A stretch of 64,000 bases of DNA. Origin: Gp6-AA40 sp036802945 (GTDB taxonomy: Bacteria; Acidobacteriota; Vicinamibacteria; Vicinamibacterales; UBA2999). The position numbers and the translations under genes are program-made. Within the stretch, counting starts at the first letter, position 1, and each line of letters opens with the position of its first letter. The stretch is taken from NCBI GenBank assembly GCA_036802945.1, contig DAIRVG010000002.1, positions 62,001 to 126,000 of the forward strand, given 5' to 3'. The notes below the pieces were generated by a model that made no database searches, was not told the origin of the DNA, and saw nothing but the letters and a program-made list of their open reading frames with translations. Shown one piece after another: positions 40,500 to 49,513 of this stretch.

Positions 40500-40520
40500 A
40501 GTCTACAGATTATGTAGACT
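40500..40520. promoter_or_regulatory. Palindrome AGTCTAC-N7-GTAGACT after rrf2, second operator candidate
   Basis: A perfect seven-base inverted repeat with a seven-base centre (AGATTAT), containing CTAC-N7-GTAG at the same spacing as the rrf2 promoter site. It lies 220 bases upstream of the TonB-receptor gene in an otherwise gene-free stretch (40488-40740). Confidence 0.6.
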
Positions 40521-40740
40521 TTCGCGGGTTGATGACCGTGACGGCCCCCTCCCGCGTGCGCTGTTGTTGCCCTCCACACGGCGTCGATCCGTGTCGATGC
40601 GCGTGTATCGAGCCGACGACAGGCAGGTAAGAGTTCCCGCCAACCGGTTTTTCCAGCGTTGAGCACGCTTCTCCCCGCCACGTCGATCGGCTGACCGTAA
40701 CCACGTTCACGTCATCGATATGTCTTGGAGGAGAGCGTTC

Positions 40741-43700
40741 ATGGGATTTGGTCGATCTGCGCGGATAGCCGCCATCGTGGCGGCGGTTCTCGCGCCCGGC
40801 GCGCTGATGGCCCAGAGCGGGTCGAGCGCGATCACGGGCATCGTGAAGGACAGCACCGCTGCCCCCCTTCCAGGCGCTTCCGTCATCGTTCGCAACGAAG
40901 ACACCGGAGTGACGTTCGAGACAGTCTCGAACGAGGAGGGGCTCTACCGGGTAGGTGCGCTGGTGCCTTCAAGATATCGGGTTGAAATCAAAGTCGACGG
41001 CTTCGAGCCGGCGGTTCGGAGCGCAATCACGCTGGCCGTCAGCCAGACGTTGGCGCTCGACATCACCCTCGAGGTTGCGAAGCAGACCGAATCGGTCTCC
41101 GTCGAGGCCAAAGCACCGCTGATCGACTCGCAGAGTTCGAACATCACGCAGACGGTGACGCGCGAGATGCTCACCGCGCTGCCGCTTCCGAACCGCGCGG
41201 CCTCCTCGCTCGTCGCGCTCGCGCCGGGTGTGGTGATGATCGATCAGGGGACCGGCACCGCGGAAAACTATCCTGTGTTCTCGGTCGCTGGAGGCCGCGC
41301 ACGCAACCAGACCTTCATTCTCGACGGCGGCAACGCATCGAACGCCGTCGGCTTGACGCGGCCCCAGCAGCTCACAAGCCTCCCGGTAGACGCCATGCAG
41401 GAATTCAAGGTCATCACCAACAATTATTCCGCTGAGTTCGGCCATTCAACGGGCGGGATTGTGGTGATGTCCACGAGGTCGGGGACCAATCAGTTTCACG
41501 GCACCGTGTTCGAGTCTTTGCGCGACGATGCCCTGGACGCCAGGAATTTCTTCGCTTCGTCGAAGCCTCCAATCCAGCTGAATCAATTCGGCGGAACGTT
41601 CGGTGGCCCGATCAGGAGAGGTAAGACCTTCTTCTTCGGGTCGTGGGAGCGCACCCGGCAGCTTACCAGCGACGCGGTGGTGTCGACCGTGCCGACGCTG
41701 CTCAACCGCCAAGGCGACTTCTCGGATCTCAGGACCAGTGGAGGAGCACCGGTCGTCGTCTACGACCCGGTGACGCGTCAGCCGTTCGCCGGGAACGTGA
41801 TTCCGCGAGATCGCTTCGACCCCGTCGCGCTCGCGGCATTGCAGTACTATCCGCTGCCCAACCGGCAAGGCACGATGGCGAATGCCAGCAACTACGTGGG
41901 CAACAGCGAGTCGACGCTGGATCGCGACATCCTGGTGGGGCGAGTCGATCATCAACTGCGCCCAATCGACCTGCTGACGGTTCGGTACTACATCAACAAC
42001 AGTGGCACCAAGGTCACCGGGTCCTACGGCAATCCTGTCGCTGATCCGCTCGGCGACTTTACCGACGTGCGCGTGCAGAGCCTGACCGGCGCTCATACCC
42101 ATGTTTTCAGCCCTTCGGTCGTCAACGAGCTGCGACTGACCTACCTGCGCAGGAAGTTCATCGACCAGCGTCCCGGCCTCGGGATCGACTTGGCCGGGGC
42201 GATTGGTCTCCGCGGTGTGACCAGTCAGGCGTTTCCGGCGTTTACGATTCCAGGCTACGCGTCGCTGAGCAGCGCAACGGTCGCGCGCTTCCAGTCGCCG
42301 ATCCTCGATCGCCAGGTGCTCGACTCGGTGTCGTGGTCACGGGGACGGCACGCGTTCAAGTTTGGCGGCGAGTTCCGATCGGGAGCCAACGACGAAATCC
42401 GCGACAGGGGTTCATCCGGAAGCCTGACGTTCACGCCGCTCATCACCAGCAATCTCGGTGCTCCGAACACCGGCAACGCGCTCGCGTCGTTCCTGCTCGG
42501 AGAAGTGAATGCCGGAAGCGTACAGACCTCCGATCTGATTCAGACCCGTGCTTCCTACTGGGCGTTCTACGCGCAGGACGACTGGCGTCTGACGAGCCGC
42601 CTCACGTTGAACTATGGGCTGAGATGGGAAGCAGAGCTGCCGCGTCGCGAGGCCAACAACAAGATGAACTCGTTCGACCCGACGGCGATGAACCCGGTCT
42701 CGAGTACGCCTGGTGTGGTGACGTTTGCGGGGAGGAACGGCGTCCCGGAACGGGCGTTCGCAACCGACACGAACAACTTCGGTCCGCGCATCGGCTTCGC
42801 CTATCAGCTCGACATCTCCGGGCGCACAGTCCTTCGGGGTGGCACCGGGATCTTCTATGGCCCGACCGTCAGCAACACCATCGGCGACACAGCGGCCCTC
42901 GGATTCTCTACGGCCGCGAGCTTCGTCGTGGCTCAGGCGACCACGCAAAGTGCGTTCAGGCTGCGCGATGGTTTCCCCGCCTACTCAAGACCTGATCTGA
43001 ACGCCGGTCTCGGTGCGGTGCCAGTCGGTACTCGGCCGAATACGGCCGTGTCGTACTTCGACCCGCACCAGGCCGCCCCGACGTCGTATCAGGCCAATCT
43101 CGACCTGCAGCGTGACCTTGGCAACGGACTCGTGGTCGAAGTCGGGTACATCTCCAACATCAGCCGGCATCTGACGACGAATGACCTGTCGCTGAACCAG
43201 GTGGCTCCGGATCGGGTGACGTCAGGCGACACCCAGGCGCTGCGGCCGTTCCCGCAGTTCAGCAACGTCACCCTCATCAATCCGTCGGTCGGGAAGTCGA
43301 GCTATCACGGCGCCTTCGTGCGCATTGAGAAGCGCTTCTCATCGGGCTTCTCATTCCTCGGCCATTACACCCGCTCGCGCTTCATGGACGATGCCGAATC
43401 ATCCAACGAGTACGCCAACGTCGCCGGTGTGAATCAGGCGAGCTACATGGACGCCTACCACCGCGACCTGGATTGGGCGAGGAGCGCCAGCGACGTTCCC
43501 AATCACTTCGTGCTGACCGTGTTGTACGAAGTGCAGCCGTTCACCGGAAACAAGTATCTGGATGCGGTCTTCGCAAACTGGAGGGTCGGCGGCGTCGAAA
43601 CCGTGATGTCCGGCCCGGCGTTCACGGTGCTGACCACAGCCAACACCACCAACGCATTCCCGGCTGGTCCGCTGCGGCCAACCCTCGTTGGCGATCCGGA

Positions 43701-44016
43701 GCTCCCGGAGAGCGAGCGCACGTTGACGCGCTGGTTCAACACGGCGGCGTTCGTCAATCCCGCGCCGCTAACGTTTGGCAACTCGCCGCGCTCTGTGCTT
43801 CGCGGCCCCGGACTGGTCACGACCGACCTGACGGTCGAGAAGAGCATCGGTCTTCCTGCGGGCAAGACGTTCGATGTCCGCGTGGAGGTGTACAACCTGC
43901 TGAATCACACCAACTTCAACCTGCCCGGCGCTACCCTTGGTGCCGCGGACTTCGGCGTAATTTCCGGCGCACGGCCGGCGCGAACAATTCAGCTCGGCGC
44001 CCGCTTCGGCTTCTGA
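40741..44016 (+). CDS. Oar-like TonB-dependent receptor with carboxypeptidase-regulatory-like domain
   Basis: 1091 residues from ATG 40741, with GGAGGAGAG eight bases upstream (ATG 40720 is less likely). A signal peptide ends 'GALMAQ'. A CarboxypepD_reg-like beta sandwich follows (~28-112, 'SSAITGIVKDSTAAPLPGA'), then a plug domain ('SVAGGRARNQTFILDGGNASN', 'VITNNYSAEFGHSTGGIV') and a large beta-barrel ending in Phe ('IQLGARFGF'), the signal for outer-membrane insertion. It imports a large ligand using TonB energy. The inner-membrane DASS carrier starts 28 bases downstream, so the pair may move the same compound, possibly a sulfur-containing acid. Confidence 0.92.
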   Translation: MGFGRSARIAAIVAAVLAPGALMAQSGSSAITGIVKDSTAAPLPGASVIVRNEDTGVTFETVSNEEGLYRVGALVPSRYRVEIKVDGFEPAVRSAITLAVSQTLALDITLEVAKQTESVSVEAKAPLIDSQSSNITQTVTREMLTALPLPNRAASSLVALAPGVVMIDQGTGTAENYPVFSVAGGRARNQTFILDGGNASNAVGLTRPQQLTSLPVDAMQEFKVITNNYSAEFGHSTGGIVVMSTRSGTNQFHGTVFESLRDDALDARNFFASSKPPIQLNQFGGTFGGPIRRGKTFFFGSWERTRQLTSDAVVSTVPTLLNRQGDFSDLRTSGGAPVVVYDPVTRQPFAGNVIPRDRFDPVALAALQYYPLPNRQGTMANASNYVGNSESTLDRDILVGRVDHQLRPIDLLTVRYYINNSGTKVTGSYGNPVADPLGDFTDVRVQSLTGAHTHVFSPSVVNELRLTYLRRKFIDQRPGLGIDLAGAIGLRGVTSQAFPAFTIPGYASLSSATVARFQSPILDRQVLDSVSWSRGRHAFKFGGEFRSGANDEIRDRGSSGSLTFTPLITSNLGAPNTGNALASFLLGEVNAGSVQTSDLIQTRASYWAFYAQDDWRLTSRLTLNYGLRWEAELPRREANNKMNSFDPTAMNPVSSTPGVVTFAGRNGVPERAFATDTNNFGPRIGFAYQLDISGRTVLRGGTGIFYGPTVSNTIGDTAALGFSTAASFVVAQATTQSAFRLRDGFPAYSRPDLNAGLGAVPVGTRPNTAVSYFDPHQAAPTSYQANLDLQRDLGNGLVVEVGYISNISRHLTTNDLSLNQVAPDRVTSGDTQALRPFPQFSNVTLINPSVGKSSYHGAFVRIEKRFSSGFSFLGHYTRSRFMDDAESSNEYANVAGVNQASYMDAYHRDLDWARSASDVPNHFVLTVLYEVQPFTGNKYLDAVFANWRVGGVETVMSGPAFTVLTTANTTNAFPAGPLRPTLVGDPELPESERTLTRWFNTAAFVNPAPLTFGNSPRSVLRGPGLVTTDLTVEKSIGLPAGKTFDVRVEVYNLLNHTNFNLPGATLGAADFGVISGARPARTIQLGARFGF

Positions 44017-44044
44017 CCTTGATCGGAGAGTGGGATGATTCTTC

Positions 44045-45535
44045 GTGGTGACGTTGCAGGCGACGCCCAGCCGAAATAGCGAGGTGCCCGCGCGTGTGGA
44101 TCGCAGGCCCGCGATTCTGGTTTTGGCTGTCGCGCTGATGTTCGCCATCTACGCACTGCCATCGCCGGCGCCGCTGGAGCGCGCGGGCAACCTGATCGCG
44201 CTGACTGCCAATGGCAAAGCGTGTCTCGCGATTATGGCGTTCGCAGTCACGCTCTGGGTGACCGAAACGCTGCCGTTCGCGGCCACGTCACTGCTCGTGG
44301 TGCTCCTCATCCCGGCGTTCGGGATCGCCGACTATCGCACGGTGGTCCGTGCCGGTTTCGGCGATCCAGTCATCACGTTCTTCATCGGCGTCCTGATGCT
44401 CTCCGCCGCCTTCACCCAGTCTGGCCTTGGCACACGCCTCACGTACGTGGTGCTGCTGCGCGTTGGAACCCGCACGGACCGCGTGCTGCTTGGCGTGTTG
44501 ACGGTCGGCACCCTCATCTCGATGTGGATCACCGACATGGCGGTTGCGGCCATGCTGCTGCCGCTTGGCGTCGGGCTGCTCCAGGATGCTGGCCTTCGTC
44601 CCGGCGAAAGCAACTTCGGTCGCTCGCTGATGATCGCGACGGCGTTCGGACCGCTCATCGGTGGCATCGCCACCCCGGCGGGCACGGCTGCGAACATCGT
44701 GGCCATCGCCCAGCTGAAACAGCTTGCTGGCGTTGACGTGTCGTTCTGGCGCTGGATGCTGCTTGGCACACCGGCATCGTTGCTGATGATCCCGTTCGCG
44801 TGGTGGATCCTTCGCTGGCTCTTTCCACCGGAGATCGACCGGCTGCCGATCAGCGCTGAAACAATCCGCGGCCGGATGCAGGAGCTTGGCCCTCTGCGTC
44901 CGGCTGAAAGCCGCACCCTTCTCGTCTTCGCCGTTGTCGTCGCACTCTGGTTGCTCGAGCCGCTGCTGGAACTGTGGAGCGGCGGTCGCATCGCGTTGCC
45001 CGTGGAAGCGGTCGGCCTGGCCGGTGGCGTCGCGTTGTTTCTGCCGGGAATTCGCGTACTGACGTGGAAGCAGGCCGAGGCGCAGGTCGACTGGGGCGGG
45101 CTGATGATGATCGTGGCCGGCCTCTCGCTCGGCCTCGCGGTGTTCGACAGCGGCGCCGCGCGCTGGCTCGCGTGGGTTCTGCTCGGTCAGATTACGTCGG
45201 TGCCGGATGCGCTCCGCCCGTTTGTGATCGTGCTGGCCGTCGCCGGCCTGCACCTGCTGTTCTCCAGCAATACCGTCACCGCGAGCATCATCATCCCGAT
45301 CCTCGTCGCGCTCGCGACCGATCTGCGTCTCGATCCATGGACGACCGTCGCCCCTGCGGCGTTCACATCGTCACTCGCCTTCGTACTGGTGAGCGAAGGA
45401 CCGACGACGATCATTCCGTACGGCTCCGGGTACTTTTCGATTAGAGACATGGCCAAGGCGGGAGTCTGGATGACGCTCGCCGCCGCGACCTGCGTGGCGG
45501 CGACGCAGTACGCCGCGCGGATGGTGGGGTTGTGA
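44045..45535 (+). CDS. DASS (SLC13) family anion symporter, sulfate/dicarboxylate type
   Basis: 496 residues from GTG 44045 (GTG 44048 is also possible) with about 11-12 TM helices. 'ATAFGPLIGGIATPAGTAANIVAIAQLK' and 'LLFSSNTVTASIIIPILVALATDL' correspond to the two substrate/Na+-binding hairpins, the second with the Ser-Asn-Thr signature. The family carries sulfate or dicarboxylates with Na+. It follows the TonB receptor closely and sits in a sulfur gene context, so sulfate or a sulfonate/sulfodicarboxylate is favoured, though dicarboxylate transport remains possible. It is distinct from the CitT-like carrier at 11403. Confidence 0.9.
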   Translation: MVTLQATPSRNSEVPARVDRRPAILVLAVALMFAIYALPSPAPLERAGNLIALTANGKACLAIMAFAVTLWVTETLPFAATSLLVVLLIPAFGIADYRTVVRAGFGDPVITFFIGVLMLSAAFTQSGLGTRLTYVVLLRVGTRTDRVLLGVLTVGTLISMWITDMAVAAMLLPLGVGLLQDAGLRPGESNFGRSLMIATAFGPLIGGIATPAGTAANIVAIAQLKQLAGVDVSFWRWMLLGTPASLLMIPFAWWILRWLFPPEIDRLPISAETIRGRMQELGPLRPAESRTLLVFAVVVALWLLEPLLELWSGGRIALPVEAVGLAGGVALFLPGIRVLTWKQAEAQVDWGGLMMIVAGLSLGLAVFDSGAARWLAWVLLGQITSVPDALRPFVIVLAVAGLHLLFSSNTVTASIIIPILVALATDLRLDPWTTVAPAAFTSSLAFVLVSEGPTTIIPYGSGYFSIRDMAKAGVWMTLAAATCVAATQYAARMVGL

Positions 45536-45548
45536 AAAGACCTTCGGA

Positions 45549-45574
45549 ATTGGGGGTTGGGTGTTGGGAGTTTG
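45549..45574. repeat. 7-base repeat (TTGGGNN words), single arm
   Basis: TTGGGGG, TTGGGTG and TTGGGAG, starting 13 bases after the DASS gene's stop. No complementary arm is visible. Confidence 0.6.
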
Positions 45575-45620
45575 TGTATCCGCGACCCGGCCGTAGGACG
45601 GCTTATCCGTGAGGCCGCGT

Positions 45621-46469
45621 CTAGCCCTTGATCTGCGTGCGGTGCATGACGCGGCGGGTACCAGCGTCGAACGCGTCGCGGCGATGCATCACGCAGCGGT
45701 TGTCCCACAGCACCAGGTCGCCGGGCCGCCATTGATGACTCCACGTCAGCGGGTCAGCCGTCGCGCATGCCCAGATCCGATCGAGCAGCGCATTCGATTC
45801 ATCGAGCGACAGACCTTCGAGCCAGGCGTTGCGGCGCCGGCCGAGATACAGGTGCCGTCGCCCGGTTTCCGGATGCACGCACACGAGCGGATGCAGCGTT
45901 CCGGGCGCCGTCCGAGGGTCGTCGCTCGGGGTCACGCCGGCGCGCACGTATCCGCCGCTGTTGTAGGTGCCGTCGTGTTTGACGCGGAGGTGCAGCGCCG
46001 TCGCGCGGAGAGACTCGGGGAGCGACTCCCACGCGCCGTACATCGTGCAGAAGCTGGTGTCGCCCCCGGTCGACGGCACTTCGAGCGCGAAGAGGATGCT
46101 TGCCTTCGGCGGATCGGGCAGGTACGACATATCGGTGTGCCACACGGCTTCGCCGGCGCCAAGGCTGCCGATGGCGACACCGTTCTCGACCACGTTCGAG
46201 ACGACATAAATCTCGGGATACCCATCGACGAAGCGCCGGCCGTTCTCCTGAATCGGCGCCTGATCGAGCGTCCCGAAGCGGCGGCTGAAAGCAATCAACC
46301 CCTGGTCGGACAGGCTCTGATCGCGTACGAGCAGCACCTGGTGGTCCAGCCAGGCGCGATGGATGGCCGCAAAGGCGACGTCGTCCACAGTGCGCAGATC
46401 GATGCCGCGGATCTCGGCGCCGAGCGCGGCGCCGGTGGGAATCACATCGAAGGCGGCTCGCACAGTCAT
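45621..46469 (-). CDS. TauD/TfdA-family 2-oxoglutarate/Fe(II) dioxygenase
   Basis: 282 residues from ATG 46469; the open frame further upstream is unsupported. The iron triad is visible as H111 and D113 in 'AVWHTDMSYLPDP' and H262 in 'DNRCVMHRRDAFD', with the 2-oxoglutarate-binding Arg in 'TRRVMHRTQIKG' (~274). 'DHQVLLVRDQSLSDQGLIAFSRRFG' is the TauD N-terminal signature. Members oxidise taurine and other sulfonates to release sulfite, or 2,4-D and other acids. The neighbours (cysDNH, DASS carrier, TauE-type permease) favour an organosulfur substrate. It is divergent from the TauE/SafE gene. Confidence 0.9.
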   Translation of the reverse strand: MTVRAAFDVIPTGAALGAEIRGIDLRTVDDVAFAAIHRAWLDHQVLLVRDQSLSDQGLIAFSRRFGTLDQAPIQENGRRFVDGYPEIYVVSNVVENGVAIGSLGAGEAVWHTDMSYLPDPPKASILFALEVPSTGGDTSFCTMYGAWESLPESLRATALHLRVKHDGTYNSGGYVRAGVTPSDDPRTAPGTLHPLVCVHPETGRRHLYLGRRRNAWLEGLSLDESNALLDRIWACATADPLTWSHQWRPGDLVLWDNRCVMHRRDAFDAGTRRVMHRTQIKG

Positions 46470-46583
46470 GTTGGAGTACGGGAAGATACCAGATTCATGC
46501 GCACTGGAGGCAGCTTCTGCCGGACGTATGTTGAAGACCCTATGAAGGATGAGGTCTGCGGGCCGGGGCTCGTTCGCTGACGC

Positions 46584-47486
46584 ATGGAGCCAACCACGAT
46601 CGCGCTTGCCGCCATTACGCTGGTCGCCGCGACAGTCAACGGCGCACTCGGGTATGGCTTCTCGTCCATCACCGTTCCCGTCGCGCTGTTCTTCCTCACG
46701 AACCGCGTGCTGAACCCGGCACTGGTGCCGATCGAGGTGGTGCTCAACGCGTACGTGTTGTGGGTGAATCGCGGTTCCATTCAGCACGTCTGGCGCCGCA
46801 CGCTCCCGATCGTCGTTGCGCTGCTTCCAGGGGTCATCGTTGGCACGATGCTCGTGTCGCAGGTCAACTCGGACTGGCTGAAATTCATCACGTACGTGAC
46901 GTTGCTTCCGTTGATTTTGCTGCAGGCGGCAGGCTTCCGCAGACCGATCCGATCGGAACGCTCTGCCGGTCTCGCGTTCGGCGGCGCGCTCGGCGTGCTG
47001 TACTCGGTGACAACCATTTCCGGTCCGCCGCTGGCGGTGGCGTTAAGCAATCAGGGGCTTGCCAAGCAGGAATTCCGTGCGGCGCTCGGGATCATTCGCC
47101 TGGCCGAATCGAGTATGACGGCCGTCGCCTACGCGTATGCCGGCCTGTACTCGGTCAGCAGCATGGGCCTGATTCCCGTGATTCTGCCGAGCCTGGCTAT
47201 TGGCGTCCCCATTGGCGCGAAGTTGATCCGCCACATCCGGCCCGAAACGTTCCGCCGGATCTGTATGAGCTTCGATGCATGGATTGTCGGGTTCGGTCTG
47301 TCCGGCGTGCTGCGCCAGCTGCATCTGGTCGAGAGCAACGCGGCGTACCTGCTGTTTGCTGCCGTCGCGCTCCTTGATATCTGGCTGCTCTATCGCTTTT
47401 TTTCGGCGCGCCCCGCAACCGACGCTGTATCAGCTTCCGCGCCGGCAGAGGCCGCGAACCAGAAGCCGGCAACCGAACACCCCTGA
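46584..47486 (+). CDS. TauE/SafE (TSUP) family membrane permease
   Basis: 300 residues and about eight TM helices. 'AAITLVAATVNGALGYGFSSITVPVALFFL' and 'GFRRPIRSERSAGLAFGGALGVLYSVTTISGPPLAVAL' are the two homologous repeats of the 4-toluene sulfonate uptake permease family, which exports sulfite or organosulfonates, or imports them. The C-terminal Ala/Pro-rich tail is not conserved. It is transcribed away from the TauD-like gene from a shared 114-base promoter region and completes the sulfur island. Confidence 0.9.
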   Translation: MEPTTIALAAITLVAATVNGALGYGFSSITVPVALFFLTNRVLNPALVPIEVVLNAYVLWVNRGSIQHVWRRTLPIVVALLPGVIVGTMLVSQVNSDWLKFITYVTLLPLILLQAAGFRRPIRSERSAGLAFGGALGVLYSVTTISGPPLAVALSNQGLAKQEFRAALGIIRLAESSMTAVAYAYAGLYSVSSMGLIPVILPSLAIGVPIGAKLIRHIRPETFRRICMSFDAWIVGFGLSGVLRQLHLVESNAAYLLFAAVALLDIWLLYRFFSARPATDAVSASAPAEAANQKPATEHP

Positions 47487-47513
47487 AGCGCGTCTCCAGG
47501 TTCGCGGGTGAAC

Positions 47514-48704
47514 CTACGAGCGCTCGACGATCACCGCGATTCCCTGGCCCACGCCAATACACATCGTCGCCACGCCGTACCTGGCTTTGCGGCGATGGAG
47601 CGCGTGCACGAGCGTGGCGAGCATGCGTGAGCCGGACGATCCGAGCGCGTGGCCGAGCGCGATCGCTCCGCCGTAGACGTTGACCTTCGCGGGGTCGAGC
47701 TGCAGATCGCGGATGCACGCGATGGACTGCGACGCAAACGCCTCATTCAACTCCCAGACATCAATCTGATCGACGCTGAGCCCGGCGCGCTTCAGCGCCT
47801 TTCGTGTTGCCGGCACCGGCCCGATACCCATCACCGACGGATCGACGCCGGCGACCGCCGACATCACCACGCGCGCGAGTGGTGCCAGTCCAAGCGCTGC
47901 GTCGCCACCTACGAGCAGCAGCGCCGACGAGCCGTCGTTGATGCCGCTCGAGTTGCCCGCGGTTACACTGCCGTCGGCGGCAAACGCCGGCTTCAACGCC
48001 GCAAGCTTGTCGGCCGACGCTTCAGGGCGCGGATGCTCATCCTCGGAGACGATGACCGGCGACCCCTTCCTGCTCGGGATCTCGACGGGAACGATCTCGT
48101 CCCTGAAGACGCCTTCGCGTATGGCACAGACCGTGCGGCGCTGGCTTTCGAGGGCGAACGCGTCTTGCTCCTGGCGCGTAATCCCGTACTGTTTCGCTAC
48201 TTTTTCCGCCGTCATCCCCAGCGGGATGGTCCAGTCGGTGTTCATCCGCGGATTCACGAAGCGCCAGCCGACGGTTGAATCCGCCACGGGGGGGGGTTGC
48301 CGATTCCACGGCTCGCCCGACTTGAGCATCACGTAGGGCGCGCGCGTCATGCTTTCCACGCCGCCCGCGACGAACGCGTCGCCTTCGCCAGCCTTGATCG
48401 CCTGCGCAGCGCTCGCGACCGCCTGGAGACCGGAGCCGCAGAGACGGTTCACGGTTTGTCCGGGTACCTCGATGGGGAATCCGGCAAGCAACGCTGCCAT
48501 CCGCGCGACGTTGCGATTGTCCTCGCCTGCCTGGTTCGTGCAGCCGAGGATCACGTCGTCAAGGCGGGCGGGATCAAACGATGGCCGATCGACCGCCGCG
48601 CGCACCGCAATTGCCGCCAAATCATCAGCGCGGACTTCGGCAAGCGCACCGCCCGCGCGTCCCACCGGGGTACGGACGGCAGACACGATCAAGGCATCCC
48701 GCAT
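47514..48704 (-). CDS. Thiolase (acetyl-CoA C-acyltransferase, PcaF-like)
   Basis: 396 residues from ATG 48704. The active-site Cys is C89 in 'QTVNRLCGSGLQAVASAA'; 'ELNEAFASQS', 'GGAIALGHALGSSGSRM' and the second Cys in 'MCIGVGQG' (~C382) are all present, so it should be active. It cleaves 3-ketoacyl-CoA, or condenses acetyl-CoA. Overall it resembles beta-ketoadipyl-CoA thiolases, including 'SGINDGSSALLLVGGDAA'. No other beta-oxidation gene is adjacent. The open frame upstream of 48704 is ignored because the ATG at 48704 aligns with the family N-terminus. Confidence 0.94.
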   Translation of the reverse strand: MRDALIVSAVRTPVGRAGGALAEVRADDLAAIAVRAAVDRPSFDPARLDDVILGCTNQAGEDNRNVARMAALLAGFPIEVPGQTVNRLCGSGLQAVASAAQAIKAGEGDAFVAGGVESMTRAPYVMLKSGEPWNRQPPPVADSTVGWRFVNPRMNTDWTIPLGMTAEKVAKQYGITRQEQDAFALESQRRTVCAIREGVFRDEIVPVEIPSRKGSPVIVSEDEHPRPEASADKLAALKPAFAADGSVTAGNSSGINDGSSALLLVGGDAALGLAPLARVVMSAVAGVDPSVMGIGPVPATRKALKRAGLSVDQIDVWELNEAFASQSIACIRDLQLDPAKVNVYGGAIALGHALGSSGSRMLATLVHALHRRKARYGVATMCIGVGQGIAVIVERS

Positions 48705-48726
48705 CCCTGGAGAATAACTTCGATAA

Positions 48727-48834
48727 CTCCCAATTCCCAACTTCCAACGCCCAAGGCGGCATGGAAGGTCTGCAGGGCCGGCTTTAGCCGGCCCTCTCCT
48801 TGGGCGTTGGAGGTTGGAGGTTGGTGTTGGCGGC
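48727..48834. repeat. 7-base repeat hairpin (CCCAATT / TTGGAGG words) enclosing a GGGCCGGC palindrome
   Basis: Outer arms are CCCAATT, CCCAACT, TCCAACG, CCCAAGG (48729-48756) and CTTGGGCG, TTGGAGG, TTGGAGG, TTGGTG (48799-48830). Inside is a perfect hairpin, GGGCCGGC-TTTA-GCCGGCCC (48775-48794). The two repeat types are nested. Confidence 0.85.
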
Positions 48835-48841
48835 GGGCGAC

Positions 48842-49501
48842 CTACCAGCCGAATTGGATCGCGAGGTTAGCTGTCGGACCGTTGAGGCGATCACGCAGGA
48901 CGTCGGCTTCGGCTGTCGCGCGGTAGCCAATGCCGCAGCTCACGCCGATCACCCTGGTGATCCGCGCCGAGATGTTTGCCTGTGGCTCGACGACGAAGAA
49001 GTCGTCGCGTCCAACGAACCGCGCGCGCACAGTCTGCGGCTGCTGCAGGACGATTGGCGCACGCCCCGGCGTCGATCCCGTTGTTCGAGGATCGGTGACG
49101 CCGAACCGGACGTCACCGCGCAGCGTGTTGACGTCGAACCCGAGCGTCGCGGTTCCGGCGCCGACGAGGCCGCGGCCGCCAAAGCGGATACGGCCGAACT
49201 CCGGCGACTGCCATCCGACCACGAGCCCGCCGTAGGTGAGCTTGAAGTCGCGCCCTTCGTTGGCAAGCCAGTAGCCGGCGCCGCCGATGAGCAGCGTCCC
49301 GTCAATCAGGCGTCCGCCATAGGCGCCCGCGAGCTCGCCTGTGCGGTTGTCGAAGTCGGTGACCTTGAAGTCGGGGGCCAGCACCCAGCCGTCGTGAATC
49401 CGCTCGAGCACCAATGGTCCGTTCGTGGGCGCGGGCGTGGTCTGCCCGTACGCCGCTGAGGCGGCAAGCATTGCGACGATGAACACGATCGTGTTGCGCA
49501 T
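48842..49501 (-). CDS. Exported protein of unknown function, probably beta-rich
   Basis: 219 residues with a signal peptide ending AAYGQ. Alternating strands ('GWVLAPDFKVTDFDNRTGELAGAYGGRLIDGTLLIGGAGYWL', 'RIRFGGRGLVGAGTATLGFDV') and the terminal 'ANLAIQFGW' with a final aromatic residue suggest a small outer-membrane beta-barrel. I do not recognise a named family. It is 12 bases downstream of the PEGA-domain gene and presumably cotranscribed. An envelope location is supported by the signal peptide only. Confidence 0.75.
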   Translation of the reverse strand: MRNTIVFIVAMLAASAAYGQTTPAPTNGPLVLERIHDGWVLAPDFKVTDFDNRTGELAGAYGGRLIDGTLLIGGAGYWLANEGRDFKLTYGGLVVGWQSPEFGRIRFGGRGLVGAGTATLGFDVNTLRGDVRFGVTDPRTTGSTPGRAPIVLQQPQTVRARFVGRDDFFVVEPQANISARITRVIGVSCGIGYRATAEADVLRDRLNGPTANLAIQFGW

Positions 49502-49513
49502 GAAGGTCTCCCG

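Noticed and set aside
45621..46787. An N-terminal extension of the TauD-like protein
   Set aside because: The frame is open to 46787, but it overlaps the start of the divergent permease gene, and the ATG at 46469 matches the family N-terminus.
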